Shown here: positions 55,111-63,925 of the stretch, piece after piece | Layout of the letters: each line of letters opens with the position of its first letter | How positions within the stretch are numbered: position 1 is the stretch's first letter | From: Agarivorans sp050870875 | Lineage (GTDB): Bacteria; Pseudomonadota; Gammaproteobacteria; Enterobacterales; Celerinatantimonadaceae | Assembly (NCBI RefSeq): GCF_050870875.2 | Contig: NZ_CP194041.2 | Span: 124,001 to 188,000, forward strand | DNA: 64,000 nucleotides | Reading direction: 5' to 3' | The notes under the pieces: model-generated | What the model saw: only the letters and a program-made list of their open reading frames with translations | Told to the model about the DNA's origin: nothing | Database searches by the model: none | Translations under genes and position numbers: made by a program

Positions 55111-55590
55111 ATGCAAGCAAATACTTATTTGAAATATGGTGATATTAAAGGCGAAGCAACCGCTGAGCAGTACAAAGATCTAATTACGCTGTTATCAGTT
55201 GATTGGTCGGTGAGTCGTGAGATCACTTCTCATACGGGGACTGCCCAAGATCGTGAAGCGAGCGCAACGCGCTTATGTGATGTCACAATTTCAAAAATGC
55301 AAGATAAAGCTTCGCCTGATTTATTCAAAGAAGCCACTATTGGTAAGGGTAAACCAGCAGTTTTCCACATTACTAAGCAAGGTGAAAAAATTGAAGAAAT
55401 CATGAAAATCGAGTTAACCGATGCGATGATTTCTAGTTATGCCGTTTCGATTCAAGATGATCGTCCGGTAGAGCACATCACGATTTCTTACACTGAAATG
55501 ATGATGACCGTTACCCCAACTGATGATCAAAATAATGTTCAAGCACCACTTGTTTACGGCTATAGCGGTGTTAAAGGTCAACAAATGTAA
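55111..55590 (+). CDS. hcp: T6SS tube protein Hcp
   Basis: The 159-residue product shows 'MQANTYLKYGDIKGEATAEQ', 'SVDWSVSREITSHTGTAQD', 'LCDVTISKMQDKASPDLFKE' and 'EHITISYTEMMMTVTPTD', typical of the Hcp1-type hexameric tube protein. It is expelled by the sheath and carries small effectors inside. AAAGGAACT precedes the ATG. Codon use is clean and the gene is followed by a strong terminator, as for a highly expressed product. Confidence 0.97.
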   Translation: MQANTYLKYGDIKGEATAEQYKDLITLLSVDWSVSREITSHTGTAQDREASATRLCDVTISKMQDKASPDLFKEATIGKGKPAVFHITKQGEKIEEIMKIELTDAMISSYAVSIQDDRPVEHITISYTEMMMTVTPTDDQNNVQAPLVYGYSGVKGQQM

Positions 55591-55604
55591 TTGTTCTTAC
55601 CTAT

Positions 55605-55631
55605 GGGGTAGTTTTTAACTATCCCGTTTTT
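55605..55631 (+). terminator. Intrinsic terminator after hcp
   Basis: GGGGTAGTT-TTT-AACTATCCC forms a 9-bp stem (one G-T pair) followed by GTTTTT. It lies 15 bases after the hcp stop and 21 before the vgrG start. Confidence 0.88.
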
Positions 55632-55651
55632 ATCTTTATTTATTGTGAAAA

Positions 55652-57475
55652 ATGAGAAATATGAAAAAGGCAAGCCAGAGCAAGAATATCATACAAATAG
55701 AAACACCTTTAGGTAAGGATGTACTCCACCTTACTCAATTTGATATTCAAGAAGGTATCTCTATTCCTTTTTCTATAAATGTTTCTTGTTATAGCAATGG
55801 TCAGCTTATTTCTCAGGATGATCTTATTGGTAAATCAGTGACGGTTAAATTAGATTACCAAAAATCTGAAGAAACTGTTACTCGCTATTTTAATGGTTTT
55901 GTTTCTAGCATCCATGCATTAGGTAGTCGTATTTCTAGCGAAGCCGAAGGGGAAAAATATCAGGATTATCGTTTGCAGCTGGTATCGGGTTTACATTTTT
56001 TAAAGCAACGAATCAATTGCAGAATTTTTCAGAAGCTTAGTGTAGAACAAATTGTCAAAAAGATACTTACTGAACACGGTGTACCGATGCAGAGCGAGCT
56101 TAAGTCAACTTACTCGAATTTGGCTTTTAAGGTTCAATACAACGAAAGTGACTTAGACTTTGTGCATCGCCTATTAGAAGAGGCGGGCATTTTTTATTTT
56201 ATAGAACATCGTAAGAGCAAGCATTCTGTGGTTTTAGTCGATGCTTTGACCGCTTACCGAGAGGCTGAAGAGTCGCAGGTCGTTTTTACTACCGGCTCCT
56301 TAGCCGAAGCGCATGTTTTTTCTTGGAACGGTAATTTTCAGCTCCCTGCTGGACGCTCGGTTAAGTATGGTTTTGATTTTATAAAGCCCAAAGTAAAACC
56401 AAAGGGCGAGCAACAAAAAGTAGCCGTAAGTAAACAGCAATTAAGTAGTGAAGTCTTTGAATACTATGCTGGTTCTGAATTAAACCCGGAGTTGCAAAAT
56501 TCTGCGAATATTGCTTTAGAAGCGATGCAAAGAGATACCTTGTTGTGTGCTGGTGGTAGTACTTGCGCGACTTTTTCGGCAGGCCAATACTTTACTTTCA
56601 AGTCTCATGAAGATCCAAAACAGCTGAACAAAAGTTATTTGATTACCCAGCTGTCTTTAAGTGTCGCCATCGTTAGTCAAACGGGAGCCGCGAAAAATAG
56701 TGGTCAGGTATTACACAATCAGTTTTCGTGCATACCTTCCGAGGTGCTATTCAGACCTTTACAGGTCACCCCGCGCCCCTTGATCCATGGCTCTCAAACC
56801 GCTTTAGTCACTGGCGATCCAGGTGAAGATATCCACGTGGATAAATATGGCCGGATTAAAGTCTTATTTCATTGGGATCGTGAAGCCAAGCCGGATAGCA
56901 GTAGTTCTTGCTGGATCCGAGTGGCGCAAAATTGGGCGGGTAGCCGCTATGGCGCATTTTTTTTACCGAGAGTGGGCCAAGAAGTACTGGTGAGTTTCCT
57001 TAATGGTGATCCCGACCAACCAGTGATTACCGGAGCGTTGTACAACGGTGATCAAATGCCGCCCTACGCTTTACCCAGTAAGAAATTCCAGTCGGGTATT
57101 AAAACGCGTTCTACGAAGGGGGGCGGGGAAAGTAACTTCAACGAGATTCGTTTTGATGACGATGCCGGAAAAGAATTACTTTATCTGCAGGCGGAGAAGG
57201 ATTTACAGACAGAGATTAAGAACTGCCAAACCGAAAAAATCGGTAAAAATTTAACGGTTGAAGTTGTGGAAAACCAGTCTGAAACCATTGGTAAAAACTT
57301 GCTGATCGATGTTGGCAAAAATATCGATTTGGTGGCTGGCAGTCAGGTCACAATTAAGGCTGGTGGTGCCTCTATTATTTTATCGAGTGGTGGCAATATC
57401 GACATTAAGGGCTCGTCCATTTCTATTAATGGTTCGGCTATCGCCCTTAAGGCGCCTTCCATCTCGTTAAACTAG
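55652..57475 (+). CDS. vgrG: T6SS spike protein VgrG
   Basis: The 607-residue product has the gp27-like part (residues about 20-370, with 'VQYNESDLDFVHRLLEEAGI' and 'FYFIEHRKSKHSVVLVD') and the gp5/OB part 'KYGRIKVLFHWDREAKPDSS', then 'SCWIRVAQNWAGSRYGAFFL' and 'PRVGQEVLVSFLNGDPDQPV'. The needle is a beta-prism of 'K.l..ev..nqsetIGkn' and 'I.i.g.si' repeats. It ends without an added effector domain, so cargo is carried by the following PAAR and Rhs genes. The start may be this ATG or one nine bases later; neither has a strong ribosome site. Confidence 0.96.
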   Translation: MRNMKKASQSKNIIQIETPLGKDVLHLTQFDIQEGISIPFSINVSCYSNGQLISQDDLIGKSVTVKLDYQKSEETVTRYFNGFVSSIHALGSRISSEAEGEKYQDYRLQLVSGLHFLKQRINCRIFQKLSVEQIVKKILTEHGVPMQSELKSTYSNLAFKVQYNESDLDFVHRLLEEAGIFYFIEHRKSKHSVVLVDALTAYREAEESQVVFTTGSLAEAHVFSWNGNFQLPAGRSVKYGFDFIKPKVKPKGEQQKVAVSKQQLSSEVFEYYAGSELNPELQNSANIALEAMQRDTLLCAGGSTCATFSAGQYFTFKSHEDPKQLNKSYLITQLSLSVAIVSQTGAAKNSGQVLHNQFSCIPSEVLFRPLQVTPRPLIHGSQTALVTGDPGEDIHVDKYGRIKVLFHWDREAKPDSSSSCWIRVAQNWAGSRYGAFFLPRVGQEVLVSFLNGDPDQPVITGALYNGDQMPPYALPSKKFQSGIKTRSTKGGGESNFNEIRFDDDAGKELLYLQAEKDLQTEIKNCQTEKIGKNLTVEVVENQSETIGKNLLIDVGKNIDLVAGSQVTIKAGGASIILSSGGNIDIKGSSISINGSAIALKAPSISLN

Positions 57476-57483
57476 GAAATTAC

Positions 57484-57771
57484 ATGGGTAAGCCAGTCGC
57501 AACGTTGGGGTCGTTTCATATGTGCCCTAAGGTTGAAAATAAAGTACCCCATGTGGGAGGGCCCGTTGCCAGTGGTAATGGAGGAGTCACTGTGGGCGGG
57601 ATGCCAGTTACCTGTGTTGGTGACAAATTAGTGTGCATTGGCCCTCCAGATTCAATTTCTACGGGCTCCGGTTCGGTCACTGTAGGGGGAAAAGCGGTAG
57701 CTCGCTTAGGTGACTCGACCGACCATGGTGGCAAGATATTGGCAGGTAATCCAACGGTGTTAATTGGCTAA
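57484..57771 (+). CDS. PAAR-domain spike tip protein
   Basis: The 95-residue product is a single PAAR domain: 'MGKPVATLGSFHMCPKVENK', 'HVGGPVASGNGGVTVGGMPV', 'GDKLVCIGPPDSISTGSGSV' and 'VGGKAVARLGDSTDHGGKIL'. His and Cys residues (His12, Cys14, the later Cys and His) would bind the tip zinc. It sits on the VgrG needle and should connect the spike to the Rhs effector. GAAATTAC precedes the ATG, eight bases after vgrG. Confidence 0.95.
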   Translation: MGKPVATLGSFHMCPKVENKVPHVGGPVASGNGGVTVGGMPVTCVGDKLVCIGPPDSISTGSGSVTVGGKAVARLGDSTDHGGKILAGNPTVLIG

Positions 57772-57772
57772 G

Positions 57773-58642
57773 ATGATTTTAACACTAGACATTGAAGCGA
57801 TGCAGTTGGGCCAATACGATGACCCAGTCAATATTTTTGAGCTTAGCGAGAAGCAGGCCTTGCAGCCAGAATTAAGGCTCCATCAGCAAGGCTGCTTACG
57901 CCATTTTAGTTTTGACCACACAGTTACCGAGCGTTTGCTTGAGCTTCGTTGGGATGCCGATGCGGTTTTCATATTACTACCCGAGGCCCCGATTGTTCAG
58001 GCTAAAGGGAAAGACTATCAGCGGCTTCTTGACTTGATCCCTAGTATAAAAGGTTTAGCCAAAGTGTATTTGTTCCCCTATGGCCGGAGTGCTTTGCAAT
58101 TAGCTATGCGTCAAGCGGTTAAGCTGATTTCGCTACAGCAAGTGAGTGATATTCAGCTCATTGCCTACCATGAGGACCCGCGTTTAATCACTCTTGTGAG
58201 AGAACCGAGCACTCCTGCCAGCCAATGTTTTATTGCCGGCCGACTGCGTCCAGCAGACAAAGGCTTTGTGATCCCTTGGACCAGTTACGAAGTGCAGACT
58301 TCAGATAAAAGCACTCAAGCTACGATTGCAGCACTGATTCAGCGCTATCAGCGTCAATGCGGCAAGTCGCTCAGCCAATGTTATTTCCCAACTGCGTTGC
58401 CGCAAGCTTTGAGGGATGGCTGGTTACACAGTGTTGAGTATTTTCAAGACAGCCTTACATCGCGCAGCCAGTTTATCTTTGCCGATGCACTGATTGGCGA
58501 CTTGGGGGTGTGTAGTGGTATCTATAACTTATGCCATTGTTTAATGCTGTATCAGCAGCAAAAATATGTTGGAACAAGCTTTCAGCTGGCTCTTTCCGAT
58601 GATGCCTATCGGAGCGCAATGACGCTTCGTTGGGTCGCTTAG
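57773..58642 (+). CDS. Uncharacterised T6SS cargo-module protein, faint thiolase/ketosynthase resemblance
   Basis: The 289-residue product from this ATG is not a DUF4123 (Tap) or DUF1795 (Eag) chaperone by any motif I can see. Its last 60 residues, 'FADALIGDLGVCSGIYNLCH' followed by 'CLMLYQQQKYVGTSFQLALS', resemble the end of beta-ketoacyl-ACP synthases ('GDLGAASGLLNLLLAL...'), and 'GRSALQLAMRQAVKLISLQQ' could be the matching helix. I see no active-site Cys-His-His set, so it would be inactive. Lying one base after PAAR and 16 before rhs, it is probably an adaptor or chaperone for loading the Rhs effector. Position is certain, function is inference. Confidence 0.6.
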   Translation: MILTLDIEAMQLGQYDDPVNIFELSEKQALQPELRLHQQGCLRHFSFDHTVTERLLELRWDADAVFILLPEAPIVQAKGKDYQRLLDLIPSIKGLAKVYLFPYGRSALQLAMRQAVKLISLQQVSDIQLIAYHEDPRLITLVREPSTPASQCFIAGRLRPADKGFVIPWTSYEVQTSDKSTQATIAALIQRYQRQCGKSLSQCYFPTALPQALRDGWLHSVEYFQDSLTSRSQFIFADALIGDLGVCSGIYNLCHCLMLYQQQKYVGTSFQLALSDDAYRSAMTLRWVA

Positions 58643-58658
58643 TGGTGTAAACAGTAGT

Positions 58659-61600
58659 ATGGATGGAACCCAAAAACAAGTTGTAACCGCTAACGATGGT
58701 TTTGCTTATGAGTTTTTTAAAGGCATTAAAAAAAATACCTCAACATCAATTTCTTTTACTGATGTCGCGAGCGTTGAGCTGTTTTTAACGAAGTTTAATG
58801 GGGCCGTCAATGCTGCTGGAAAAGGGCTGCATACGGTTTATCTTTTGTTGCCTTTAAATAAGCGAAAGCAGCCGCGGCAACAGCTTGTAAATGCTTTACT
58901 CTCTGGCGAAATTTGGTGTTATCAGCAGCGGGTAAAACAGTTGCCGATTTCATCTCCTGCTTCGACTCCCTCTCGGAGTTCATCCGTCCAAAATGAACCC
59001 AAAGCTCCGGGAGGGCGCTCGAAGACTCAAGTACAAACTCAAGACCAGCACGCAAGTGAGCCTGTTGCACAATCGATTGATCATCAAGATACCGTATTGT
59101 GCGGCGATCCTGTTGCGATGAGTAGTGGTGAGGAAGTCCTTCAGTTGGTAGATGTTCATCTACAGGGGCATGTAGCACTGTGCTGGCAGCGTATTTATCG
59201 TTCTAGTTGCTCCCACCTTGATCTGGGACTGGGTCTGGGTTGGCGTAGTAATTTTCATTATAGCTTAGAGGAAGATTTCGGCGAACAGCCGTGCTGGCAA
59301 TTTACCGACGCATTGGGTCAAGTATTCCGCTTTCCCTATGTTGCGGTGGGAGCCAAAAGTGTCCAGCTCAGGTCGGGTATGGTACTTCGGCATCAAAGTG
59401 ATGAAATGATTATCACTCATGCTGATGGCAAATTATTGCGCTTTAGTAAAATCCAACAACATTGGCTGCTTACCAAGTTAAGTGAAGGTGTCGATTGCAC
59501 TTTCCGTTTGACTTATTCAGCGGCGCAGCGGCTTACGGTTGTAGAAGTAAATCGAAGCCAGAGCATTTACTTACGTTACGACCTAAATGGCCATTTACTT
59601 GAGGTGCGTTCAAGTAGAGCTCAAGATGCGCAAATTTATGCAAGCTATAGTTACGACGACGCTGGTCAGTTGGTCGACGCGACGAATCGTTTTGCTCAAC
59701 AAGAACGCTATCGCTATCAACAGGGTTTGCTTATTCAGCGCACCCGCGCCTCGGGTTTTAGTCACTATTTTTCTTGGGATGGCTCCGCTCAAGATGCTCG
59801 TTGTATCGAGCAATGGGGCGACAACGAACGCTATCACTACCGCTTTGAATACCAGCCTGAACAGGGATTAAGCCGCAGTTTTGATAGTTACGGTAACTGT
59901 TGGACCTATTGGCATAACCCACAGGGACAAATTCTTAAAAAAATTGCGCCCGATGGTGCCACTTGGCGATTTGAATATGATGAGCTCCAGCGAAAAATTA
60001 GCCAAACTGAACCAAATGGGACAACTACGTGTTTCCATTATAATAGTGCAGGCCAGTTAGTTGCCGAGCTCCATCCGAACCAAAGCTTGACTTGTTATTC
60101 CTATAATCGTTTAGGTTTTGTGAATCAGATTGACTATGCCGATGGTTCATCACTCAAACGGGAATACAACAGCTTAGGTTTACTTACCCAAGAAATCGAC
60201 GTGCAAGGTGTGGTCACTCAATATCGCTACGATGCGCACAGTCGTTTAATCAACAAGTCTGCCGGTAATCAGCCTGCACAGTTATTTTGGTGGAACGAAC
60301 AAGGTCTGCTGAGCGCCAAGCAAGTGGGCGATGCCCTGACGCGCTACAGCTATAACGCTATTGGAGAATGTAATGGTGAAGTGAATGCCTACGGTTGGGT
60401 TAGTCAGTATGTTCGTAATGCCCAAGGGCAGCTGATTGAGGTAGTTCATTATCACCAAGACCAGCCACAGCACACCCGGTGCCAGCGATACGCCTATGAC
60501 CAAGCTGGACGGCTCAGCGCCCGAACCAACCCGCTTGGTCATACCACCAACTTTGAATATCAAGGATTATCGCAGCCTAGTAAACAGATTAACCCCGATG
60601 GTTCATGGCTTGCTTTTAGCTACGATAAAGAGCGCAACCTAACAGCCATTGAGCGTAGCGACGGTCAGCGTTATCAATTGGAATACGACAGTTGTGAGCG
60701 TATACGTAAAACCATCGGTTTTGATGGGCGCGAGCAAGCCTATCAATACAACCTGGCTGGTCAACTAATACAGTTAGTGGAAAACAGCGAGCGCTTGGTG
60801 CAGCTGAAGCGAAATAGCTTAGGCCAAGTGATTGAGCAGCGCAGCACCGCCAATGGCATGACTTTAATTAACGACTTTGCTTACAACTTACAAGGCAAAC
60901 TAAGCCAAGCCAATAATAGCGCTCGTAAAATTCGTTTTAATTACTTTGCCAATGGTCAGTTACAGGAACACTGGCAAGACGACTGGCATATCCGCCATCA
61001 GCTTAATCAGCAAGGCTTGCGCAGCCAAACCCGCTTACCTGACAGCAGTATGCTTCGTTATCGCTACGATGAACACGGTCGCTTAAGTGCACTAACATTG
61101 AATGGCCAAGCACTGATATCCCGCCAGTTTAATGCCAGCGGCAGCGAGCTAAACCGCGAGCTCAGTGCTAGTCATCAACAGCATAATCATTACGACCCTC
61201 AAGGGCGTTTGCTGAAGCAAGAGTGGCAGGGCGACACATTAAATCTGGCGCGTGACTACCGTTTTGATGATGGCGACCAATTGCTGGGGGTCAACGATAG
61301 TGAGCTGGGCGCACAAAATTACAGCTACGACCCGCTTAGCCAACTCACCAAAGCCACCTCTCACAGCGGTGACAATCAAGCCTTTAGTTTCGACAGTTTT
61401 GCTAATCCCAAACAAGGCGAGTTGGCCGGCGATAAGCTGCTGATGCTCAACGAGCGTAGTTACCGCTACGACCGCTACGGCAATCAAGTACTCGCTAGCC
61501 AAAGTAAGGTGCGTCAGCAGCGGGTATTTAATGGTTTAAACCAACTGGTTCGGCTGAGTGAGGGGAGGAAACATGCTGAATATCATTACGATGCTCTTGG

Positions 61601-63056
61601 GCGTCGTAGCCGTAAAATCACCTCCAGCGGCACCACTGACTATCTCTGGGAGGGCCAACAGTTAATCGGTGAACACTGCCAAGGGCAATTTACCTGGTAT
61701 GTGTACGAGCCTAATAGTCACCGCCCACTGGCCATGATTAAACAAGGCCAGGTTTACCACTATCACCTAGACCACCTCGGCACGCCTATTCGTTTAAGTG
61801 ATGAGCAAGGCAACATCGTATGGCAAGCCCACTATCAGGCCTACGGTGCAATAGAGCAACTAAGTATTAACCAAATTAGCAACCCGCTGCGTTTTCAAGG
61901 CCAATATCATGATGATGAGAGTGGTTTACACCACAACTTTCACCGTTACTACTGCCCACAGCAAGGGCGCTACATCCAGCAAGACCCGATTGAACTACTC
62001 GGTGGCTTAAACCTCTACCAATACACTCCAAGCCCGACTAACTGGGTAGATCCTTTGGGTTTGTGTAAAGAGGATGGTGCCCCTTTGGTTGCTGGACTCC
62101 CTCTATTGGCTCCGGCTGCTCAGCCCTTAGCATCAACAGGCTCGCAAGTATTAGGACAATACGCTACGCGGCAAGCCGCCAACCAAGCGGTTTATGCTGT
62201 TGCGGAAAGGTCTTTATTGGCGTCATTGATACCCAAAACACCATGGGCACTGCTGTTTTATTCGGCTGAAGTCGGAGCGGGTTCAGATGATGTAGCCGGT
62301 TTTATTCAGCAACAAGCTCAGCAAGATGAGCTGGGGCATCGAACGTGGTTGGCTAATGGTGGTGATGGTAGTATTGAGGAGTGGAAGTCTCGGGGTAAGC
62401 CCTCTGAGTTGGTGGCTAATGTTACTGAGGAAACTGGCTTGGCAGATGAATTTAAGCTGAGCGATGGGCAGAAAAATGATATAGTTTCTATCAGAAAAAT
62501 ATTTGGAGATAATTTAAATTCTAGAGTTGAAATTGAAGCTAATGCATTAATTGCAGCAGGTAGAACGGATGGGGTAGCACTTTCTTGTGCTGGTATAGCT
62601 GAGCAAGGCATTGTGGGTGAAACCTTTCAAAATATTCCTTTCTCTATGAAAAAAGGAAGAACTTTCCCGGGCACTGAGAGGTTTGGGGAAAATAATGGTT
62701 TCATCAGAATAACAGACCAAGCGGCTTACTTGGATGAAGTAACAAGGCTGTATGCGAAAACTGGTAATGATTTAAATCCTGTGATAAGGGACCAAATCAA
62801 AGCGCATGTGAGGCAAGGTGCCGAGTTTGGACTTCGTGATGAAAAAGGGTTGAAGGGTATGCCAGGGCTTCATGCGGAAATACAGTCTGCAAATTATGTG
62901 TTGAATCAAGTGAAAGCAAAGCCAGGTTTTGATATTAGTAACGTACAAGTTTCAACCTATAAGCTTCAGAACAGCCCTGGTCAAGGTGGGCCATTTACAG
63001 CTTGTAATCATTGTAGTGGTATTTTACAGGGTTTTGATATATTGACTGGTCATTGA
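58659..63056 (+). CDS. Rhs-family T6SS effector with C-terminal deaminase-like toxin tip
   Basis: The 1465-residue product has an unrecognised N-terminal domain (about 1-90), a Ser/Pro/Gln-rich linker, the Rhs start 'LCGDPVAMSSGEEVL' (about residue 147-161), some 900 residues of YD repeats, and the core end 'HFHRYYCPQQGRYIQQDP' to 'NWVDPLGL' (1131-1135), where Rhs proteins self-cleave. The 330-residue tip has 'PGLHAEIQSANYVLN' (H1405, E1407) and 'GPFTACNHCSGIL' (C1449, C1452), the zinc/catalytic set of cytidine-deaminase-fold toxins, most like YwqJ. It has no own PAAR domain. The tip DNA is more A+T-rich than the core, as in swapped Rhs tips. Deaminase activity is predicted, not shown. Confidence 0.85.
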   Translation: MDGTQKQVVTANDGFAYEFFKGIKKNTSTSISFTDVASVELFLTKFNGAVNAAGKGLHTVYLLLPLNKRKQPRQQLVNALLSGEIWCYQQRVKQLPISSPASTPSRSSSVQNEPKAPGGRSKTQVQTQDQHASEPVAQSIDHQDTVLCGDPVAMSSGEEVLQLVDVHLQGHVALCWQRIYRSSCSHLDLGLGLGWRSNFHYSLEEDFGEQPCWQFTDALGQVFRFPYVAVGAKSVQLRSGMVLRHQSDEMIITHADGKLLRFSKIQQHWLLTKLSEGVDCTFRLTYSAAQRLTVVEVNRSQSIYLRYDLNGHLLEVRSSRAQDAQIYASYSYDDAGQLVDATNRFAQQERYRYQQGLLIQRTRASGFSHYFSWDGSAQDARCIEQWGDNERYHYRFEYQPEQGLSRSFDSYGNCWTYWHNPQGQILKKIAPDGATWRFEYDELQRKISQTEPNGTTTCFHYNSAGQLVAELHPNQSLTCYSYNRLGFVNQIDYADGSSLKREYNSLGLLTQEIDVQGVVTQYRYDAHSRLINKSAGNQPAQLFWWNEQGLLSAKQVGDALTRYSYNAIGECNGEVNAYGWVSQYVRNAQGQLIEVVHYHQDQPQHTRCQRYAYDQAGRLSARTNPLGHTTNFEYQGLSQPSKQINPDGSWLAFSYDKERNLTAIERSDGQRYQLEYDSCERIRKTIGFDGREQAYQYNLAGQLIQLVENSERLVQLKRNSLGQVIEQRSTANGMTLINDFAYNLQGKLSQANNSARKIRFNYFANGQLQEHWQDDWHIRHQLNQQGLRSQTRLPDSSMLRYRYDEHGRLSALTLNGQALISRQFNASGSELNRELSASHQQHNHYDPQGRLLKQEWQGDTLNLARDYRFDDGDQLLGVNDSELGAQNYSYDPLSQLTKATSHSGDNQAFSFDSFANPKQGELAGDKLLMLNERSYRYDRYGNQVLASQSKVRQQRVFNGLNQLVRLSEGRKHAEYHYDALGRRSRKITSSGTTDYLWEGQQLIGEHCQGQFTWYVYEPNSHRPLAMIKQGQVYHYHLDHLGTPIRLSDEQGNIVWQAHYQAYGAIEQLSINQISNPLRFQGQYHDDESGLHHNFHRYYCPQQGRYIQQDPIELLGGLNLYQYTPSPTNWVDPLGLCKEDGAPLVAGLPLLAPAAQPLASTGSQVLGQYATRQAANQAVYAVAERSLLASLIPKTPWALLFYSAEVGAGSDDVAGFIQQQAQQDELGHRTWLANGGDGSIEEWKSRGKPSELVANVTEETGLADEFKLSDGQKNDIVSIRKIFGDNLNSRVEIEANALIAAGRTDGVALSCAGIAEQGIVGETFQNIPFSMKKGRTFPGTERFGENNGFIRITDQAAYLDEVTRLYAKTGNDLNPVIRDQIKAHVRQGAEFGLRDEKGLKGMPGLHAEIQSANYVLNQVKAKPGFDISNVQVSTYKLQNSPGQGGPFTACNHCSGILQGFDILTGH

Positions 63057-63925
63057 TGATGATAGTAGTTAAAAGTGAACTTGAATTTGATAGTTTCAAT
63101 AAAGCGTTCTATTGCGGGAGCTTGTTTAGTGGTGTCATTATAGATGTTGTCGATGGTGTTGTGGTTGAAAAAAAAATATGTCGCCAAGGGAAAATAGTTG
63201 GCGATTACACCTTACCATTTCCACTTTATGAAACCAGTAAACTAGAAATTGATGCTGAATTTTTAGACGGATTTGACGAACCTTTTAAATTTCGAGGAGA
63301 GCTATATAACGGTGTTGCTTACTTTTTTTATAAGGGTGAACATTCGATAGTAAAACAGTATGACAATGGAGAGGAAGTCTCGGAAGCAAAGTATTTAAAT
63401 GGCATTTTACAAAGTTTAGAGCATGCTGAACAGGATGATCGCATGACACAAGATTATGTATGGGATGAGGGTGGAAGTATTAAAGACTTTTGTATTCATG
63501 CTGTAGGTAAGTTTCAGATGGCCCTGCATTTTGAGTCTGAAGAAAAGATATCGTTATTGACTGTACGTGGTCACTATTTCCAAGAAATAGAAGCATCAAA
63601 AGGCTTAGTATTAGTTGATAAGTTTTATAGTCCAGACTTCTTGAGAGAGATTAGTGGCGGAACGAAGTTAAATATCTCTGGTTCGAATATAACTGATAGT
63701 ATGTTTAGTGATTTACTTCAGGGTGATGGACTGAAAGACACTCAGCAGCTTCAAATATATAATACTGGTATAACTAATGTAAGTTTTCAAAAAATAATCA
63801 GACTGATTAAGCTTTCTGAGTTGTATGTGGAATCTGACATTTTGACAAATGATGATGTAAAGCATTTCAAACTAGCACATCCTAACTGTTATGTGAGGTT
63901 TAATGGTGAAGAAGTTATTATTTAG
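63056..63925 (+). CDS. Probable immunity protein of the Rhs toxin (MORN-like and LRR-like)
   Basis: The 289-residue product starts at an ATG overlapping the Rhs stop (TGATG) and is A+T-rich, both typical of cognate immunity genes. There is no signal peptide, so it is cytoplasmic, as needed against a nucleic-acid deaminase. The middle ('FRGELYNGVAYFFYKGEHS', 'VKQYDNGEEVSEAKYLNGIL') resembles the MORN-like repeats of YwqK-type antitoxins, which partner YwqJ deaminases. The last 90 residues ('LNISGSNITDSMFSDLL', 'LQIYNTGITNVSFQKI', 'LYVESDILTNDDVKHFKLAH') look like leucine-rich repeats ending in the 'HPNCYV' pattern. No specific family is assigned. Confidence 0.75.
   Translation: MMIVVKSELEFDSFNKAFYCGSLFSGVIIDVVDGVVVEKKICRQGKIVGDYTLPFPLYETSKLEIDAEFLDGFDEPFKFRGELYNGVAYFFYKGEHSIVKQYDNGEEVSEAKYLNGILQSLEHAEQDDRMTQDYVWDEGGSIKDFCIHAVGKFQMALHFESEEKISLLTVRGHYFQEIEASKGLVLVDKFYSPDFLREISGGTKLNISGSNITDSMFSDLLQGDGLKDTQQLQIYNTGITNVSFQKIIRLIKLSELYVESDILTNDDVKHFKLAHPNCYVRFNGEEVII

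Noticed and set aside
57773..58642. DUF4123 (Tap) adaptor
   Set aside because: The gene position fits but I could not find the DUF4123 N-terminal pattern; the C-terminus points elsewhere.
58659..59100. PAAR domain at the N-terminus of the Rhs protein
   Set aside because: No PAAR glycine/histidine pattern is present; PAAR is encoded by a separate gene upstream.
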